Source: Melioribacter roseus P3M-2
Lineage (GTDB): Bacteria > Bacteroidota > Ignavibacteria > Ignavibacteriales > Melioribacteraceae
Reading direction: 5' to 3'
DNA: 64,000 bases
Assembly: GCF_000279145.1 (NCBI RefSeq)
Contig: NC_018178.1
Location: 496,001 to 560,000, forward strand
Below are positions 12,935 through 20,946 of this stretch, one piece after another. A program made the translations under genes and the position numbers. The notes under the pieces were generated by a model that had not been told where the DNA came from, did not search any database, and saw nothing but the letters and a program-made list of their open reading frames with translations. Numbering within the stretch: the stretch's first letter is position 1; each line of letters begins with the position of its first letter.

Positions 12935-13003
12935 CTTCGCGGGTGAGGTTTTGATTAACGAATCTTCCGATTATAATTCGTTCCGATCTCCTAACCCACG
13001 AAG
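12935..13003 (+). promoter_or_regulatory. Long hairpin in the riboswitch expression platform
   Basis: CTTCGCGGGTGAGG (12935-12948) pairs with CCTAACCCACGAAG (12990-13003) over 12 of 14 positions, and an inner stem AACGAAT/ATTCGTT lies at about 12957-12982. No good U-tract follows, so it is not a clear terminator. Its last bases (13000-13003) are also part of a segment complementary to the region beside the btuB ribosome binding site, which suggests translational control. Confidence 0.6.
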
Positions 13004-13053
13004 TTACAACTTTTTAATCAACCGATTTGTCATTTTAAAAAGGAGTAACTTCC

Positions 13054-14964
13054 ATGAAAACTTTTATTGCATCACTACTTATTATTTCCTTTACTTTTTT
13101 AAAAGCCCAGACTGACACGTTAAAATCATCATTGTCGGAAATCGTTGTTACAGCCACCAAGACCGAAACGCCCTACTATGCGGTAGCCAGTTCAGTTACG
13201 GTATTTACACGTGAAGATATCGAGAAAGCCAACGTCAACGACGTAATCGAACTATTAAGAAGAGCTCCCGGAATTTCGATTACTCAACAGGGCGGTCCCG
13301 GTAAGATATCATATTCTTTTATCAGAGGAGCCAACTCCAGCCACACTCTGGTTTACATCGACGGCGTTAAAATGAACGACCCGACTTCTCCTAACAACGC
13401 TTTCGATTTCGCCAATTTGACTACCGGCGATATTGAACGCATTGAAATCGTCAGGGGACCTCAAAGCACTTTATACGGCGCGGACGCCGCGGCGGGAGTT
13501 ATAAACATTATCACCAGAAAAGCCGGACTGAACAATTATTCGCTAAATTTAGAAGCAGGTTCTCATTCGACATATAAGGGCAGCCTTAATCTGAATAGCG
13601 TTCTCGGAAGACTGAATTACTTCATCAATTTGAGCCGGTTCGCGACGGATGGGATATCGGCGAGCAATTCCAAATACGGCAATACCGAAACCGACGGCTA
13701 CAACAATAACGGCATTACGCTTAAGCTCAATTATCCGCTGCTGAGCAATCTAAAAGCGGAAATCTTATATAAATATATAAAAACAAAAACCGATTTGGAC
13801 CAAAACGAAAAATTCGGAGACGATCCGAATTACGCCTATAAAAATGAAGACCAGATATTCAAAGCTTCTCTGAATTATAAAGGTTTTGAAAATAAACTGG
13901 AACAATCGCTGGTTTTTACCGCAACCAAACGTTTTGCAAATACACTCGATTTGCCTGACGAGTTAAGACCTTCCATTTCGTCAGACAATTACAATAGAGG
14001 CACGCGCCTTTCCGCCGATTTTACAAACACGCTGCATTTAAGCTCCAATACAATTACTGCGGGAATTACATACGAGCAAGAAACAGCATATACTAACTAC
14101 ATTAGCAATTCGGAATGGGGCGAGTATACGAGCACGTTTCCGGAATCGTCTCTGGACAATGTTGGATTTTATTTGCAGGATCAAATTAATATTACGGGAA
14201 AGATTTTTGTAACCGCCGGAATAAGGTACGACAAACACAGCAAATACGGCGGTAAAACCACATTCAGAATAGCTCCGGCTTATTTTATTCCTCAAACAGG
14301 CACGAAAATTAAATTCTCTTACGGCACAGGATTCAAAGCCCCCTCTTTATATTATTTGCTTGACCCGCTATACGGCAATCCGGATTTAAAACCGGAAGAA
14401 ACCGAAGGGATGGATTTCGGTATCGAACAATATCTCTTCGACAATGCTCTAATTGCAGGACTTACATATTTCCGGCTAGATATGAATAACATGTTCGGTT
14501 ATGACGCCAATTTTAAGACAATAAACATTGCCGAAGCCGAATCGTACGGGTTGGAAGCTTATGTTAATCTGAGAAATTATCGCGGCATCGACTTCAACAT
14601 TAGTTATACATACAACAATACTAAAGACAAATACGCCGGCAGCGGGGATTACGGCAAAGAACTTTTAAGAAGACCGGTTCATCAGGCATTTATTTCCGCA
14701 GGTTATCAGTTTGACCGATTTTATTTTTCGGGAGAACTAAAATATAAAGGCGTCAGATACGACAAAGATTTTTCCGTTTATCCGGCCCAAAGAGTGGAAT
14801 TGGATCCTTACACACTGGTTCATCTTACCGTTTCATATAAACTAACCGACAACATAAAATTATACGGAAGAATAGAAAACCTCTTTAATACGGATTATGA
14901 AGAAATTCTTTATTACGGCGCTCTCGGCAGGTCAATTTACGGAGGGATTAACTTAAGCTTGTAA
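13054..14964 (+). CDS. btuB: TonB-dependent outer-membrane receptor, probable cobalamin transporter
   Basis: A 636-residue receptor with a signal peptide (cut after about residue 18, LKA/Q), a short TonB-box region (SEIVVTATKTE), the plug domain (about 40-150, including IRGANSSHTLVYIDGVKMNDP and the IERIEIVRGPQSTLYGADAAAGVINI signature) and a 22-strand type barrel ending in an aromatic-rich strand. It lacks the N-terminal carboxypeptidase-like domain of the other receptors here, as expected for BtuB. The riboswitch upstream is the main reason to assign cobalamin or a related corrinoid as substrate. GGAG lies before the ATG. Confidence 0.93.
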   Translation: MKTFIASLLIISFTFLKAQTDTLKSSLSEIVVTATKTETPYYAVASSVTVFTREDIEKANVNDVIELLRRAPGISITQQGGPGKISYSFIRGANSSHTLVYIDGVKMNDPTSPNNAFDFANLTTGDIERIEIVRGPQSTLYGADAAAGVINIITRKAGLNNYSLNLEAGSHSTYKGSLNLNSVLGRLNYFINLSRFATDGISASNSKYGNTETDGYNNNGITLKLNYPLLSNLKAEILYKYIKTKTDLDQNEKFGDDPNYAYKNEDQIFKASLNYKGFENKLEQSLVFTATKRFANTLDLPDELRPSISSDNYNRGTRLSADFTNTLHLSSNTITAGITYEQETAYTNYISNSEWGEYTSTFPESSLDNVGFYLQDQINITGKIFVTAGIRYDKHSKYGGKTTFRIAPAYFIPQTGTKIKFSYGTGFKAPSLYYLLDPLYGNPDLKPEETEGMDFGIEQYLFDNALIAGLTYFRLDMNNMFGYDANFKTINIAEAESYGLEAYVNLRNYRGIDFNISYTYNNTKDKYAGSGDYGKELLRRPVHQAFISAGYQFDRFYFSGELKYKGVRYDKDFSVYPAQRVELDPYTLVHLTVSYKLTDNIKLYGRIENLFNTDYEEILYYGALGRSIYGGINLSL

Positions 14965-14973
14965 CGCTCAAGA

Positions 14974-15011
14974 CCGCCCCGCATTTTATATTAAATGCGG
15001 GGCGGCTTTTT
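14974..15011 (+). terminator. Intrinsic terminator of btuB
   Basis: CCGCCCCGCATTT (14974-14986) pairs perfectly with AAATGCGGGGCGG (14993-15005) around a TATATT loop, followed by CTTTTTC. It lies 10 bp past the btuB stop. Confidence 0.95.
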
Positions 15012-15013
15012 CT

Positions 15014-15592
15014 TTAATTATTTTTAAAAAATTCCGAAAGAGCAACGCCTTTCAATTCCATTACTTCGCCCGGGTTCATTTTTGCAATACGAAGATTTTC
15101 AATGCGCACTCTCACAAGCCTTAAAGTAGGATACCCCACAGCAGCCGTCATTCTTCTTACCTGTCTGTTTTTACCTTCAATGAGCGTTATACTCAACCAA
15201 GAAGTAGGAATGTTCAACCTTTTTCTGATTGGAGGAATTCTATCGGGAAGACCGGGCGTTTCAATCAATCTGACTTTAGCCGGCAAGGTCTGATTTCCTT
15301 TTATCATCACTCCTTTTCTCAATTTTTCGAGCGCCGATTCGTCGGGAATTCCTTCAACCTGCGCATAATATTCTCTTTCGTGACGATACTCGGGACTTAG
15401 CAACAATGAATTTATTCTCTTATCGTTTGTTAAGAGCAATAGACCTTCGCTGTCCATGTCGAGTCTGCCGACAGGGTAGACATCTTTCGGAAAAGGGAAA
15501 AGCGATTTCAAGGTACGCCTTCCCTGCTCATCCGAAAATTGAGACAGTACCCCATAGGGTTTATAAGCCAGATAGTATTTATACTTTCTCAT
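15014..15592 (-). CDS. RluE/RsuA-family rRNA pseudouridine synthase
   Basis: The catalytic motif [16 protein letters not shown] places the active aspartate at D45. The protein is 192 residues and lacks the N-terminal S4 RNA-binding domain, which matches the RluE type (modifying a single uridine in 23S rRNA in E. coli) better than RsuA or RluB. The KNRQVRRM motif near the C-terminus is also present. Its start overlaps the end of the kinase gene upstream by 14 bp, so the two are probably cotranscribed although functionally unrelated. Confidence 0.92.
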   Translation of the reverse strand: MRKYKYYLAYKPYGVLSQFSDEQGRRTLKSLFPFPKDVYPVGRLDMDSEGLLLLTNDKRINSLLLSPEYRHEREYYAQVEGIPDESALEKLRKGVMIKGNQTLPAKVRLIETPGLPDRIPPIRKRLNIPTSWLSITLIEGKNRQVRRMTAAVGYPTLRLVRVRIENLRIAKMNPGEVMELKGVALSEFFKNN

Positions 15593-16511
15593 TATCCCAG
15601 GGTAAAATAATTGAAAAGCGGGCGCCTTCTCCTACTCTGCTTTCCACCGTAATTTTTCCGCCGAGCCGTTCTATCATTTCTTTGCATATCAGTAATCCCA
15701 GCCCGGTGCCGTTTTCGTTATGAGTGCCGGCAGTCGAACGGTTGCCTCCGGGTTTGAACAAAGTTTTCAATCTGTCTACGGGAATACCCACCCCGGTATC
15801 CTGTATCGATATTTCCAGATTCTCCTTGTTGAACTCACACCTCGCAATTACCTTGTCTCCTTCGTTAGAATACTTAATTGCGTTCCCAATCAAATTATTA
15901 AGAACGGAATTGAGCATATATTCGTCGCCTTCGATAACTGCGTTTTCGTCTATTTCATTCAATAACTCGATGTTTTTCTTTTTTGCATTAGCCGAATGAA
16001 CGCTAAACACTTCGCATACTTTGTCGTACAGGTTAATTTCTTTAATATTAATATCCATTCTGTTGGTTTGAAGTCTCGACCATTCGAGTAAGTTTATTAA
16101 AAGATTATAAATATTCTTCGAAGCCAAGCGAATGCCTTTTACGAGATCCAGTTTAATACTGTTGTCGAGTTCGTTAAATTCTTCATACAGCATATCGGCA
16201 TATCCGAGTAGTCCCTGGAATGGATTTTTTAAGTCGTGTGAAATAACGGAAAACATCCTGTCTTTGTCTAGATTGGATTGTTGGAGTTCCTCGGCTTTTT
16301 CGAGTAATTTTTTTTCGGTTTCTTTTCGGAGTTTAATTTCTTCCATCAAAGTACTATTGAGAATTTCGAGCTGTTGCAGTTTAAGATGCAACTGATTCTC
16401 GAGTTCCCTGCTTTTTTCTTTTATCCTTTTTACCAGAAAGTAAACCGTAATACCGGCAGCCAGAGAAAGCAGCAGCGCAACGATTAATATTAGTTCGACG
16501 TTTATATTCAT
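15579..16511 (-). CDS. Membrane-bound sensor histidine kinase (orphan)
   Basis: A 310-residue kinase. One membrane helix (residues 5-27) is followed by a coiled coil (about 30-82), then the dimerisation/phosphoacceptor domain with H92 in [14 protein letters not shown], and a complete ATPase domain: N box [11 protein letters not shown]1 DTGVGIP and G2 [10 protein letters not shown]. There is almost no periplasmic sensor domain, so it may sense through the membrane or a partner. No response regulator gene adjoins it. GHKL-type kinase activity should be intact. Confidence 0.93.
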   Translation of the reverse strand: MNINVELILIVALLLSLAAGITVYFLVKRIKEKSRELENQLHLKLQQLEILNSTLMEEIKLRKETEKKLLEKAEELQQSNLDKDRMFSVISHDLKNPFQGLLGYADMLYEEFNELDNSIKLDLVKGIRLASKNIYNLLINLLEWSRLQTNRMDINIKEINLYDKVCEVFSVHSANAKKKNIELLNEIDENAVIEGDEYMLNSVLNNLIGNAIKYSNEGDKVIARCEFNKENLEISIQDTGVGIPVDRLKTLFKPGGNRSTAGTHNENGTGLGLLICKEMIERLGGKITVESRVGEGARFSIILPWDNEKV

Positions 16512-16585
16512 TATATCGACATAAATTATAGATATCCGACCGATTAAAATAGAAAAAGAGGGATTTAATTGTAAAGTGGCGAGGG

Positions 16586-16614
16586 AAATAAAAAGGCTGC
16601 AGGGCTGCAGCCTT
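16586..16614 (-). terminator. Intrinsic terminator of the dps-prx operon
   Basis: On the minus strand AAGGCTGCAG and CTGCAGCCTT form a 10-bp inverted repeat (16593-16602 and 16605-16614) followed by TTTTTATTT. It lies 5 bp past the peroxiredoxin stop. Confidence 0.9.
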
Positions 16615-16619
16615 ACTAA

Positions 16620-17270
16620 TCAAAGCGATTTATAAGTAAACCACCAGTCGTATCCTTCGGCAGAGGATTTTCTTTTTTCGGCTTCGTCAATATCTTTCGG
16701 AGGTGGAATGATTACTTTATCCTGAATCAATTCGTTGTTGGGCCAGTTCTCAGGCATTGCAACCTTATTGACGTCCGAAATTTGAAGAGCTCTGAGAGCT
16801 CTCAACACTTCGTCGATCTGTCTGCCAATTTCCTGCGGGTAGTAAATCATAAGGCGTATAACTCCGTTCGGGTCGATCAGGAATACCGCTCTTACAGTGT
16901 TGGTTCCTTTGCCCGGGTGCACCATGCCAAAAGCTTCCGCTACTCTGCCCATATCGTCTGCAATTATCGGGAAAGGAATTTTAACGCCGATTTTTTCTTC
17001 GATCCATTCGACCCATTTAATATGCGAGAACACCTGGTCGATTGAAAGTCCGATCAGTTCGGCGTTTAGTTTTTTGAATTCGTCGTTCCTCTTTGCAAAA
17101 GCAACGAATTCGGTAGTGCACACCGGCGTAAAATCCGCAGGGTGACTGAAGAGCACAATCCATTTCCCTTTGTAATCGCCTGGAATATTTTTCACGCCGT
17201 GAGTTGTCTGCACCGTCAGTTCCGGCATTTTGTCGCCTATCAAAGGGATCCCGTTTTTTACCTGTTCCAT
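16620..17270 (-). CDS. 1-Cys peroxiredoxin (Prx6-type)
   Basis: A thiol peroxidase of 216 residues reducing hydrogen peroxide and organic hydroperoxides. The active-site motif [11 protein letters not shown] puts the peroxidatic cysteine at C51, and it is the only cysteine in the protein, so it is a 1-Cys enzyme needing an external thiol. The long C-terminal Prx6 extension is present ([26 protein letters not shown]). It follows dps by 12 bp with AGGAG before its ATG, and shares the sigma-54-type promoter upstream of dps. Iron storage by Dps and peroxide removal by Prx fit together as one protective unit. Confidence 0.95.
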   Translation of the reverse strand: MEQVKNGIPLIGDKMPELTVQTTHGVKNIPGDYKGKWIVLFSHPADFTPVCTTEFVAFAKRNDEFKKLNAELIGLSIDQVFSHIKWVEWIEEKIGVKIPFPIIADDMGRVAEAFGMVHPGKGTNTVRAVFLIDPNGVIRLMIYYPQEIGRQIDEVLRALRALQISDVNKVAMPENWPNNELIQDKVIIPPPKDIDEAEKRKSSAEGYDWWFTYKSL

Positions 17271-17282
17271 TTTTCTTACTCC

Positions 17283-17753
17283 TTAATTATTAATTAATGA
17301 TTTTAGCATCCAAATATTTTTCTGGTATTTCTGAGCAAGACCGTATAAAAGTCCCGCAGTCACTTCGTCTTTGTATTCGTCCTGAATTCTTGCAGCGTTT
17401 TCGAGTATACGATTGGTTACCAGCTCATAGTCGTTAGTAAATGTATTGACCATTTCATCCGCTTCGGGATAATAATTTTCTGTTTCGGTAATATTAGAAA
17501 GCTTTAAAAACTCGCTCATAGCGCCGGGCGCATAGGCGCCCAAAGCTCGTATTCTTTCGGCAACTTCATCAATATCGTCGGCTAATTCGTCGTACAATTT
17601 TTCGAACAGTTCATGAAGTCTGAAAAAGTGTCCGCCGGTTACATTCCAGTGATAATTTCGTGCTTTAGTGTAAAGCACAAACTGATCTGCCAAAACAGAC
17701 TTGAGAGCTTCCGCTATTTCTACAGTTACATTATTGGCTACTTGCGTTGTCAT
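17283..17753 (-). CDS. dps: Dps-family ferritin-like protein
   Basis: A 156-residue mini-ferritin. The ferroxidase ligands follow the family spacing: H35, H47, D62 and E66 in the segment HWNVTGGHFFRLHELFEKLY and IDEVAERIRALG. Dps dodecamers oxidise Fe(II) with hydrogen peroxide and store iron, and some also bind DNA; the basic N-terminal tail needed for DNA binding is not evident here. GGAGG precedes the ATG. A -24/-12 promoter starts a leader of about 34 bases. The peroxiredoxin gene follows. Confidence 0.95.
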   Translation of the reverse strand: MTTQVANNVTVEIAEALKSVLADQFVLYTKARNYHWNVTGGHFFRLHELFEKLYDELADDIDEVAERIRALGAYAPGAMSEFLKLSNITETENYYPEADEMVNTFTNDYELVTNRILENAARIQDEYKDEVTAGLLYGLAQKYQKNIWMLKSLINN

Positions 17754-17797
17754 TTTTTCCTCCGTTTATTTGTTTATAATTAAAATCACTACTTTTA

Positions 17798-17814
17798 TTG
17801 CAAGATGAGTGCCA
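17798..17814 (-). promoter_or_regulatory. Sigma-54 (-24/-12) promoter of dps-prx
   Basis: On the minus strand the bases read TGGCAC-TCATC-TTGCAA, matching the consensus TGGCAC-N5-TTGCA with the required 10 bases between the invariant GG (17813-17812) and GC (17801-17800). Transcription would start near 17788, about 34 bases before the dps ATG. Confidence 0.88.
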
Positions 17815-17882
17815 GAATTTTTCACATTCATAACTCATTTAATTTCAATAAGTTACTATCTCTTTACTTTCACTTGTTGAAG

Positions 17883-17904
17883 AAATAACTATATTTAGTT
17901 ATTT
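17883..17904. promoter_or_regulatory. Palindromic candidate enhancer site 1 for the divergent sigma-54 activator
   Basis: A perfect inverted repeat with 9-bp arms AAATAACTA and TAGTTATTT around TATT. Its centre is about 105 bp upstream of the predicted dps transcription start and about 55 bp upstream of the activator gene's ATG. It shares the core AAC-N-ATATT-T-N-GTT with site 2. Confidence 0.72.
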
Positions 17905-17909
17905 TAACA

Positions 17910-17923
17910 AACGATATTTCGTT
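17910..17923. promoter_or_regulatory. Palindromic candidate enhancer site 2
   Basis: AACGATATTTCGTT, a perfect inverted repeat with 5-bp arms. It differs from the core of site 1 (AACTATATTTAGTT) only by a symmetric T-to-G and A-to-C change that keeps the palindrome. The two centres are 23 bp apart, close to two helical turns. Confidence 0.7.
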
Positions 17924-17948
17924 ATCCAACTATTAATCGGTGTATAAT

Positions 17949-19433
17949 ATGAACGAACTGAAATTAAATACAATCAGCTATTTAACGCCTGCGGTTACAA
18001 TGGATATACTGTTGGAAGCCATACAGGAGATTGTGCCGTATGAACTTGCGGTTATATCGAGCCGGGAAGGGGACGACAAATTGAAAGTTCGTTACGCAAA
18101 AGGGCCTCTGATAACCGACGAAATCTACAATTTCGAAATTGACCTTAAAAAAAGGACGGACATAAGGGACGTTCTCATATCCGGAAACGTAAAATTGGTG
18201 GAAGAATCGAAAGATCCCCATCACGACGACACATACAAAGGCGTTATCGACCTCCCTTTGGGCCATTCGTGTATGCTGGCTCCGCTGAAGATTAACGGAG
18301 AAATACTCGGTTTGATGACTCTTGATCATCGACAGTGCGATATGTTCACACCGATGAGAGTCAATCTTACTAATACATTGTCAAAATTGATATCTCTGGC
18401 TCTTGCCCAATCGATAATGAACGATTCCCTGCTGAATGAAAAACAAACTTTGATATACGAAAGAAATTCTCTGTTGGGAGATGTATCATCCGTTCTCGAG
18501 GGTCTGGTAGGCAAATCGCAAAAATGGATTCAGATAATCGAAAAAATCAAATTGGTTGCCCCGACGGAATCACACGTAATGATACTCGGCGAGACCGGCA
18601 CCGGTAAAGAGCAGGTTGCAAAGTCAATTCACGCTCTTTCAAACCGCTCCGATAAACCGTTCATAACGCTTAATTGTTCAGCGCTAAATTACAATCTGGC
18701 TGAGAGCGAATTATTCGGACACGAAAAGGGAGCTTTTACGGGCGCGGTGTCGCAAAGACGGGGACGTTTTGAACTTGCCGACGGCGGCACTCTTTTTCTG
18801 GACGAAATTGCCGACCTGCCCTTCGAAATACAACCGAAATTACTGCGCGCAATTCAGGAAGGAACATTCGAAAGATTGGGCGGCGAAAAAACCATCAAAT
18901 CCGACGTAAGGATTATTTGCGCCACAAACGCAGATTTGCTTGAAAAAGTTAAAGAAGGAAAATTCCGCGAAGATTTGTATTACCGCCTGAATGTATTTCC
19001 GATAAAACTTCCTCCGCTCAGAGAACGAAAAGAAGATATATTCTTACTGTCCAATCATTTCATAGAAAAATTAGGAAAAAAGCTCAACAAACCGAACATA
19101 ACTCTTTCCGAAGAAGCATTGAGCAAACTGAAGAACTACAGTTGGCACGGCAACGTACGCGAGCTTCAGAACACACTAGAAAGGGCAATTATTTTGTGCA
19201 ATTACGGAGTAATAAAACCCGAACATATAATTTTCGAATACGAAGAAATCAACCATGATACGGCGGAAAGCGACGACACAATAGCTGCGTTCGACGAAGA
19301 AGTAAAAAAGATTATACTCAGGGCGCTCAGAAAATCGAAAGGTAAAATTTACGGCGCAGACGGCGCGGCAGCGCTCTTGAAATTAAAGCCGACAACTTTG
19401 CAAAGTAAAATGAAAAAGCTCGGTATCGCCTAA
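17949..19433 (+). CDS. GAF-domain sigma-54-dependent transcriptional activator
   Basis: An enhancer-binding protein of 494 residues. Residues about 15-155 form a GAF sensor. The AAA+ domain has Walker A GETGTGKE at 214-221, the sigma-54 contact loop GAFTGA at 261-266 and Walker B LFLDEI at 282-287. A Fis-type helix-turn-helix ends the protein (AAALLKLKPTTLQSKMKKLG). The layout resembles FhlA and NorR. It is divergent from dps-prx, whose promoter is of the sigma-54 type, so it is the natural activator of that operon. I prefer ATG 17949 over the GTG at 17940. The signal sensed is unknown. Confidence 0.93.
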   Translation: MNELKLNTISYLTPAVTMDILLEAIQEIVPYELAVISSREGDDKLKVRYAKGPLITDEIYNFEIDLKKRTDIRDVLISGNVKLVEESKDPHHDDTYKGVIDLPLGHSCMLAPLKINGEILGLMTLDHRQCDMFTPMRVNLTNTLSKLISLALAQSIMNDSLLNEKQTLIYERNSLLGDVSSVLEGLVGKSQKWIQIIEKIKLVAPTESHVMILGETGTGKEQVAKSIHALSNRSDKPFITLNCSALNYNLAESELFGHEKGAFTGAVSQRRGRFELADGGTLFLDEIADLPFEIQPKLLRAIQEGTFERLGGEKTIKSDVRIICATNADLLEKVKEGKFREDLYYRLNVFPIKLPPLRERKEDIFLLSNHFIEKLGKKLNKPNITLSEEALSKLKNYSWHGNVRELQNTLERAIILCNYGVIKPEHIIFEYEEINHDTAESDDTIAAFDEEVKKIILRALRKSKGKIYGADGAAALLKLKPTTLQSKMKKLGIA

Positions 19434-19900
19434 TCGGCAATATTTAACCTGCTTAATTTTGAGTGTATTTCGGGTATCATCATAACCGCCGCGGAGCCGT
19501 ACCACGACTTTATTTCCATTTTAAGAACGCCGGCTTTCACGGCGGGATCTGATTCGGTAAGCCTCCTGGCTTCATCCAAAGACTCAACGTCAAAAATAAA
19601 AATCCCTCTCATATCGCTGTCATCCAGAAACGGTCCGGCTAAAATCAATTTTTTCTCTTCCGCTAGTTTAGTAATATTTTTAAGATGCGCTTTTTGAATT
19701 TCGCTCCGTTTAGATTCGTCTTCGATTTTAACGTCGCCGCGGTAGAGAAATACCGTCACGTACTTTTTCATGCCGTATTGATCTGCGCCGAGCCGCTTTG
19801 CCAAAGTGGAATCGTATCCGTTGTTTTGCGCCGTAGTTTTGACCGAAACAACCGATAAAACAAGAGCGATTATTACCGGCATAAGATTCGAATTTTTCAT
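19430..19900 (-). CDS. Exported YciI-like domain protein
   Basis: A 156-residue protein with a signal peptide (MKNSNLMPVIIALVLSVVSVKTTAQ) and a YciI-like ferredoxin-fold domain (residues about 45-140), recognisable from HLKNITKLAEEKKLILAGPFLDDSDMRGIFIFDVESLDEARRLTESDPAVKAG spread over that region. YciI proteins are usually cytoplasmic and of unclear function, so export is unusual. Its ATG overlaps the galT stop as ATGA, making it the last gene of the galactose operon. Its stop overlaps the convergent activator gene by 4 bp. Confidence 0.8.
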   Translation of the reverse strand: MKNSNLMPVIIALVLSVVSVKTTAQNNGYDSTLAKRLGADQYGMKKYVTVFLYRGDVKIEDESKRSEIQKAHLKNITKLAEEKKLILAGPFLDDSDMRGIFIFDVESLDEARRLTESDPAVKAGVLKMEIKSWYGSAAVMMIPEIHSKLSRLNIAD

Positions 19901-20946
19901 TGCATATCCTTGTAATGTTTAGCCGGCAATTTACGCAGAATTTCCGAACTATACTCCGGCGTAATGTCCCTCTGGGGTTCGGCGAGCATTTCGTAGCCGA
20001 CCATAAATTTCTTAACCGTAGCCGACCTCAAAAGAGGCGGATAGAAATGCATGTGAAAATGCCATTCTTTGTGTTCCCTTCCGTCCGTTGGCGCCTGATG
20101 TAGCCCTGCGGAATACGGAAAAGATACTTTGAATAAGTTATCGTATTTGGTTGTTATTGTTTTGAGTATATCGGCGAAATCTCTTTTTTCCTTTTTTTTG
20201 AACTGTAAAATATTCGATATCGGTCTGCGGGATACAATCAAAGTTTCGTATGGCCAAACCGCCCAGAACGGCACCACGGCAACAAACGAATCGTTGCTAT
20301 AAACCAAGCGTTCCTTTTTGCGCAGTTCAAGCTTCAGATAATCCTGCAGCAAAGTTCTTTCATTCTTATTAAAGTATTTCCTGAATTGCTTTAATTCTTT
20401 GAGAGGTTCGTTGGGAATCTCTTCCTGCGCCCAAATCTGGCAATGAGGATGGGGATTGCTGTTCCCCATAATTTTCCCTTTGTTCTCGAATATCTGGACA
20501 TATTTTATAAAAGGTTTGCTTCCGAGGAATTCAAATTCATTCTGCCAGACGGAAATTACGTTTTCGATATCTTCCGTGTTCATCTCGGCCAATGTTAAAT
20601 CGTGCCTGGGCGAGAAATTTACAACCCGGCAAATTCCTTTCTGACTTTTAGCTACGAGCAGATTTTTTTCGTTCAGGTCGAATTTCGGAGCTTCTTCCAA
20701 CAAAGCGGAAAAATCATTTGTAAAAACAAAAGTCGATGTATAATCCGGATTCCGTTCGCCGTTGGCTCTCACATTACCCGGACATAAATAACATTGCGGG
20801 TCGTACTGAGGTCTTTTGTCTTCCTGCGTTTCCGATTGTTCTCCCTGCCAGGGTCTTTTTGTTCTATGCGGAGAGCAAAGCGTCCACTCGCCCGTCAAAA
20901 TATTCAATCTTCTGTGAGGGTAATCGGTCAAATTTGAATTCTTCAT
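19897..20946 (-). CDS. galT: Galactose-1-phosphate uridylyltransferase
   Basis: The Leloir-pathway enzyme that exchanges UMP between UDP-glucose and galactose 1-phosphate. The active site HPHCQ lies at 166-170, with H168 the nucleophile that becomes uridylylated, and C52/C55 (CYLC) are zinc ligands. At 349 residues it is full length. It overlaps galK and the YciI-like gene by ATGA junctions, so translation along this stretch is coupled. galE is not in the window. Confidence 0.96.
   Translation of the reverse strand: MKNSNLTDYPHRRLNILTGEWTLCSPHRTKRPWQGEQSETQEDKRPQYDPQCYLCPGNVRANGERNPDYTSTFVFTNDFSALLEEAPKFDLNEKNLLVAKSQKGICRVVNFSPRHDLTLAEMNTEDIENVISVWQNEFEFLGSKPFIKYVQIFENKGKIMGNSNPHPHCQIWAQEEIPNEPLKELKQFRKYFNKNERTLLQDYLKLELRKKERLVYSNDSFVAVVPFWAVWPYETLIVSRRPISNILQFKKKEKRDFADILKTITTKYDNLFKVSFPYSAGLHQAPTDGREHKEWHFHMHFYPPLLRSATVKKFMVGYEMLAEPQRDITPEYSSEILRKLPAKHYKDMQ

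Noticed and set aside
19897-20946. galT and the exported YciI-like protein both begin MKNSNL
   Set aside because: The codons differ (AAG/AAA, TCA/TCG, TTG/CTT) and the proteins diverge at once, so a duplicated start is not supported.
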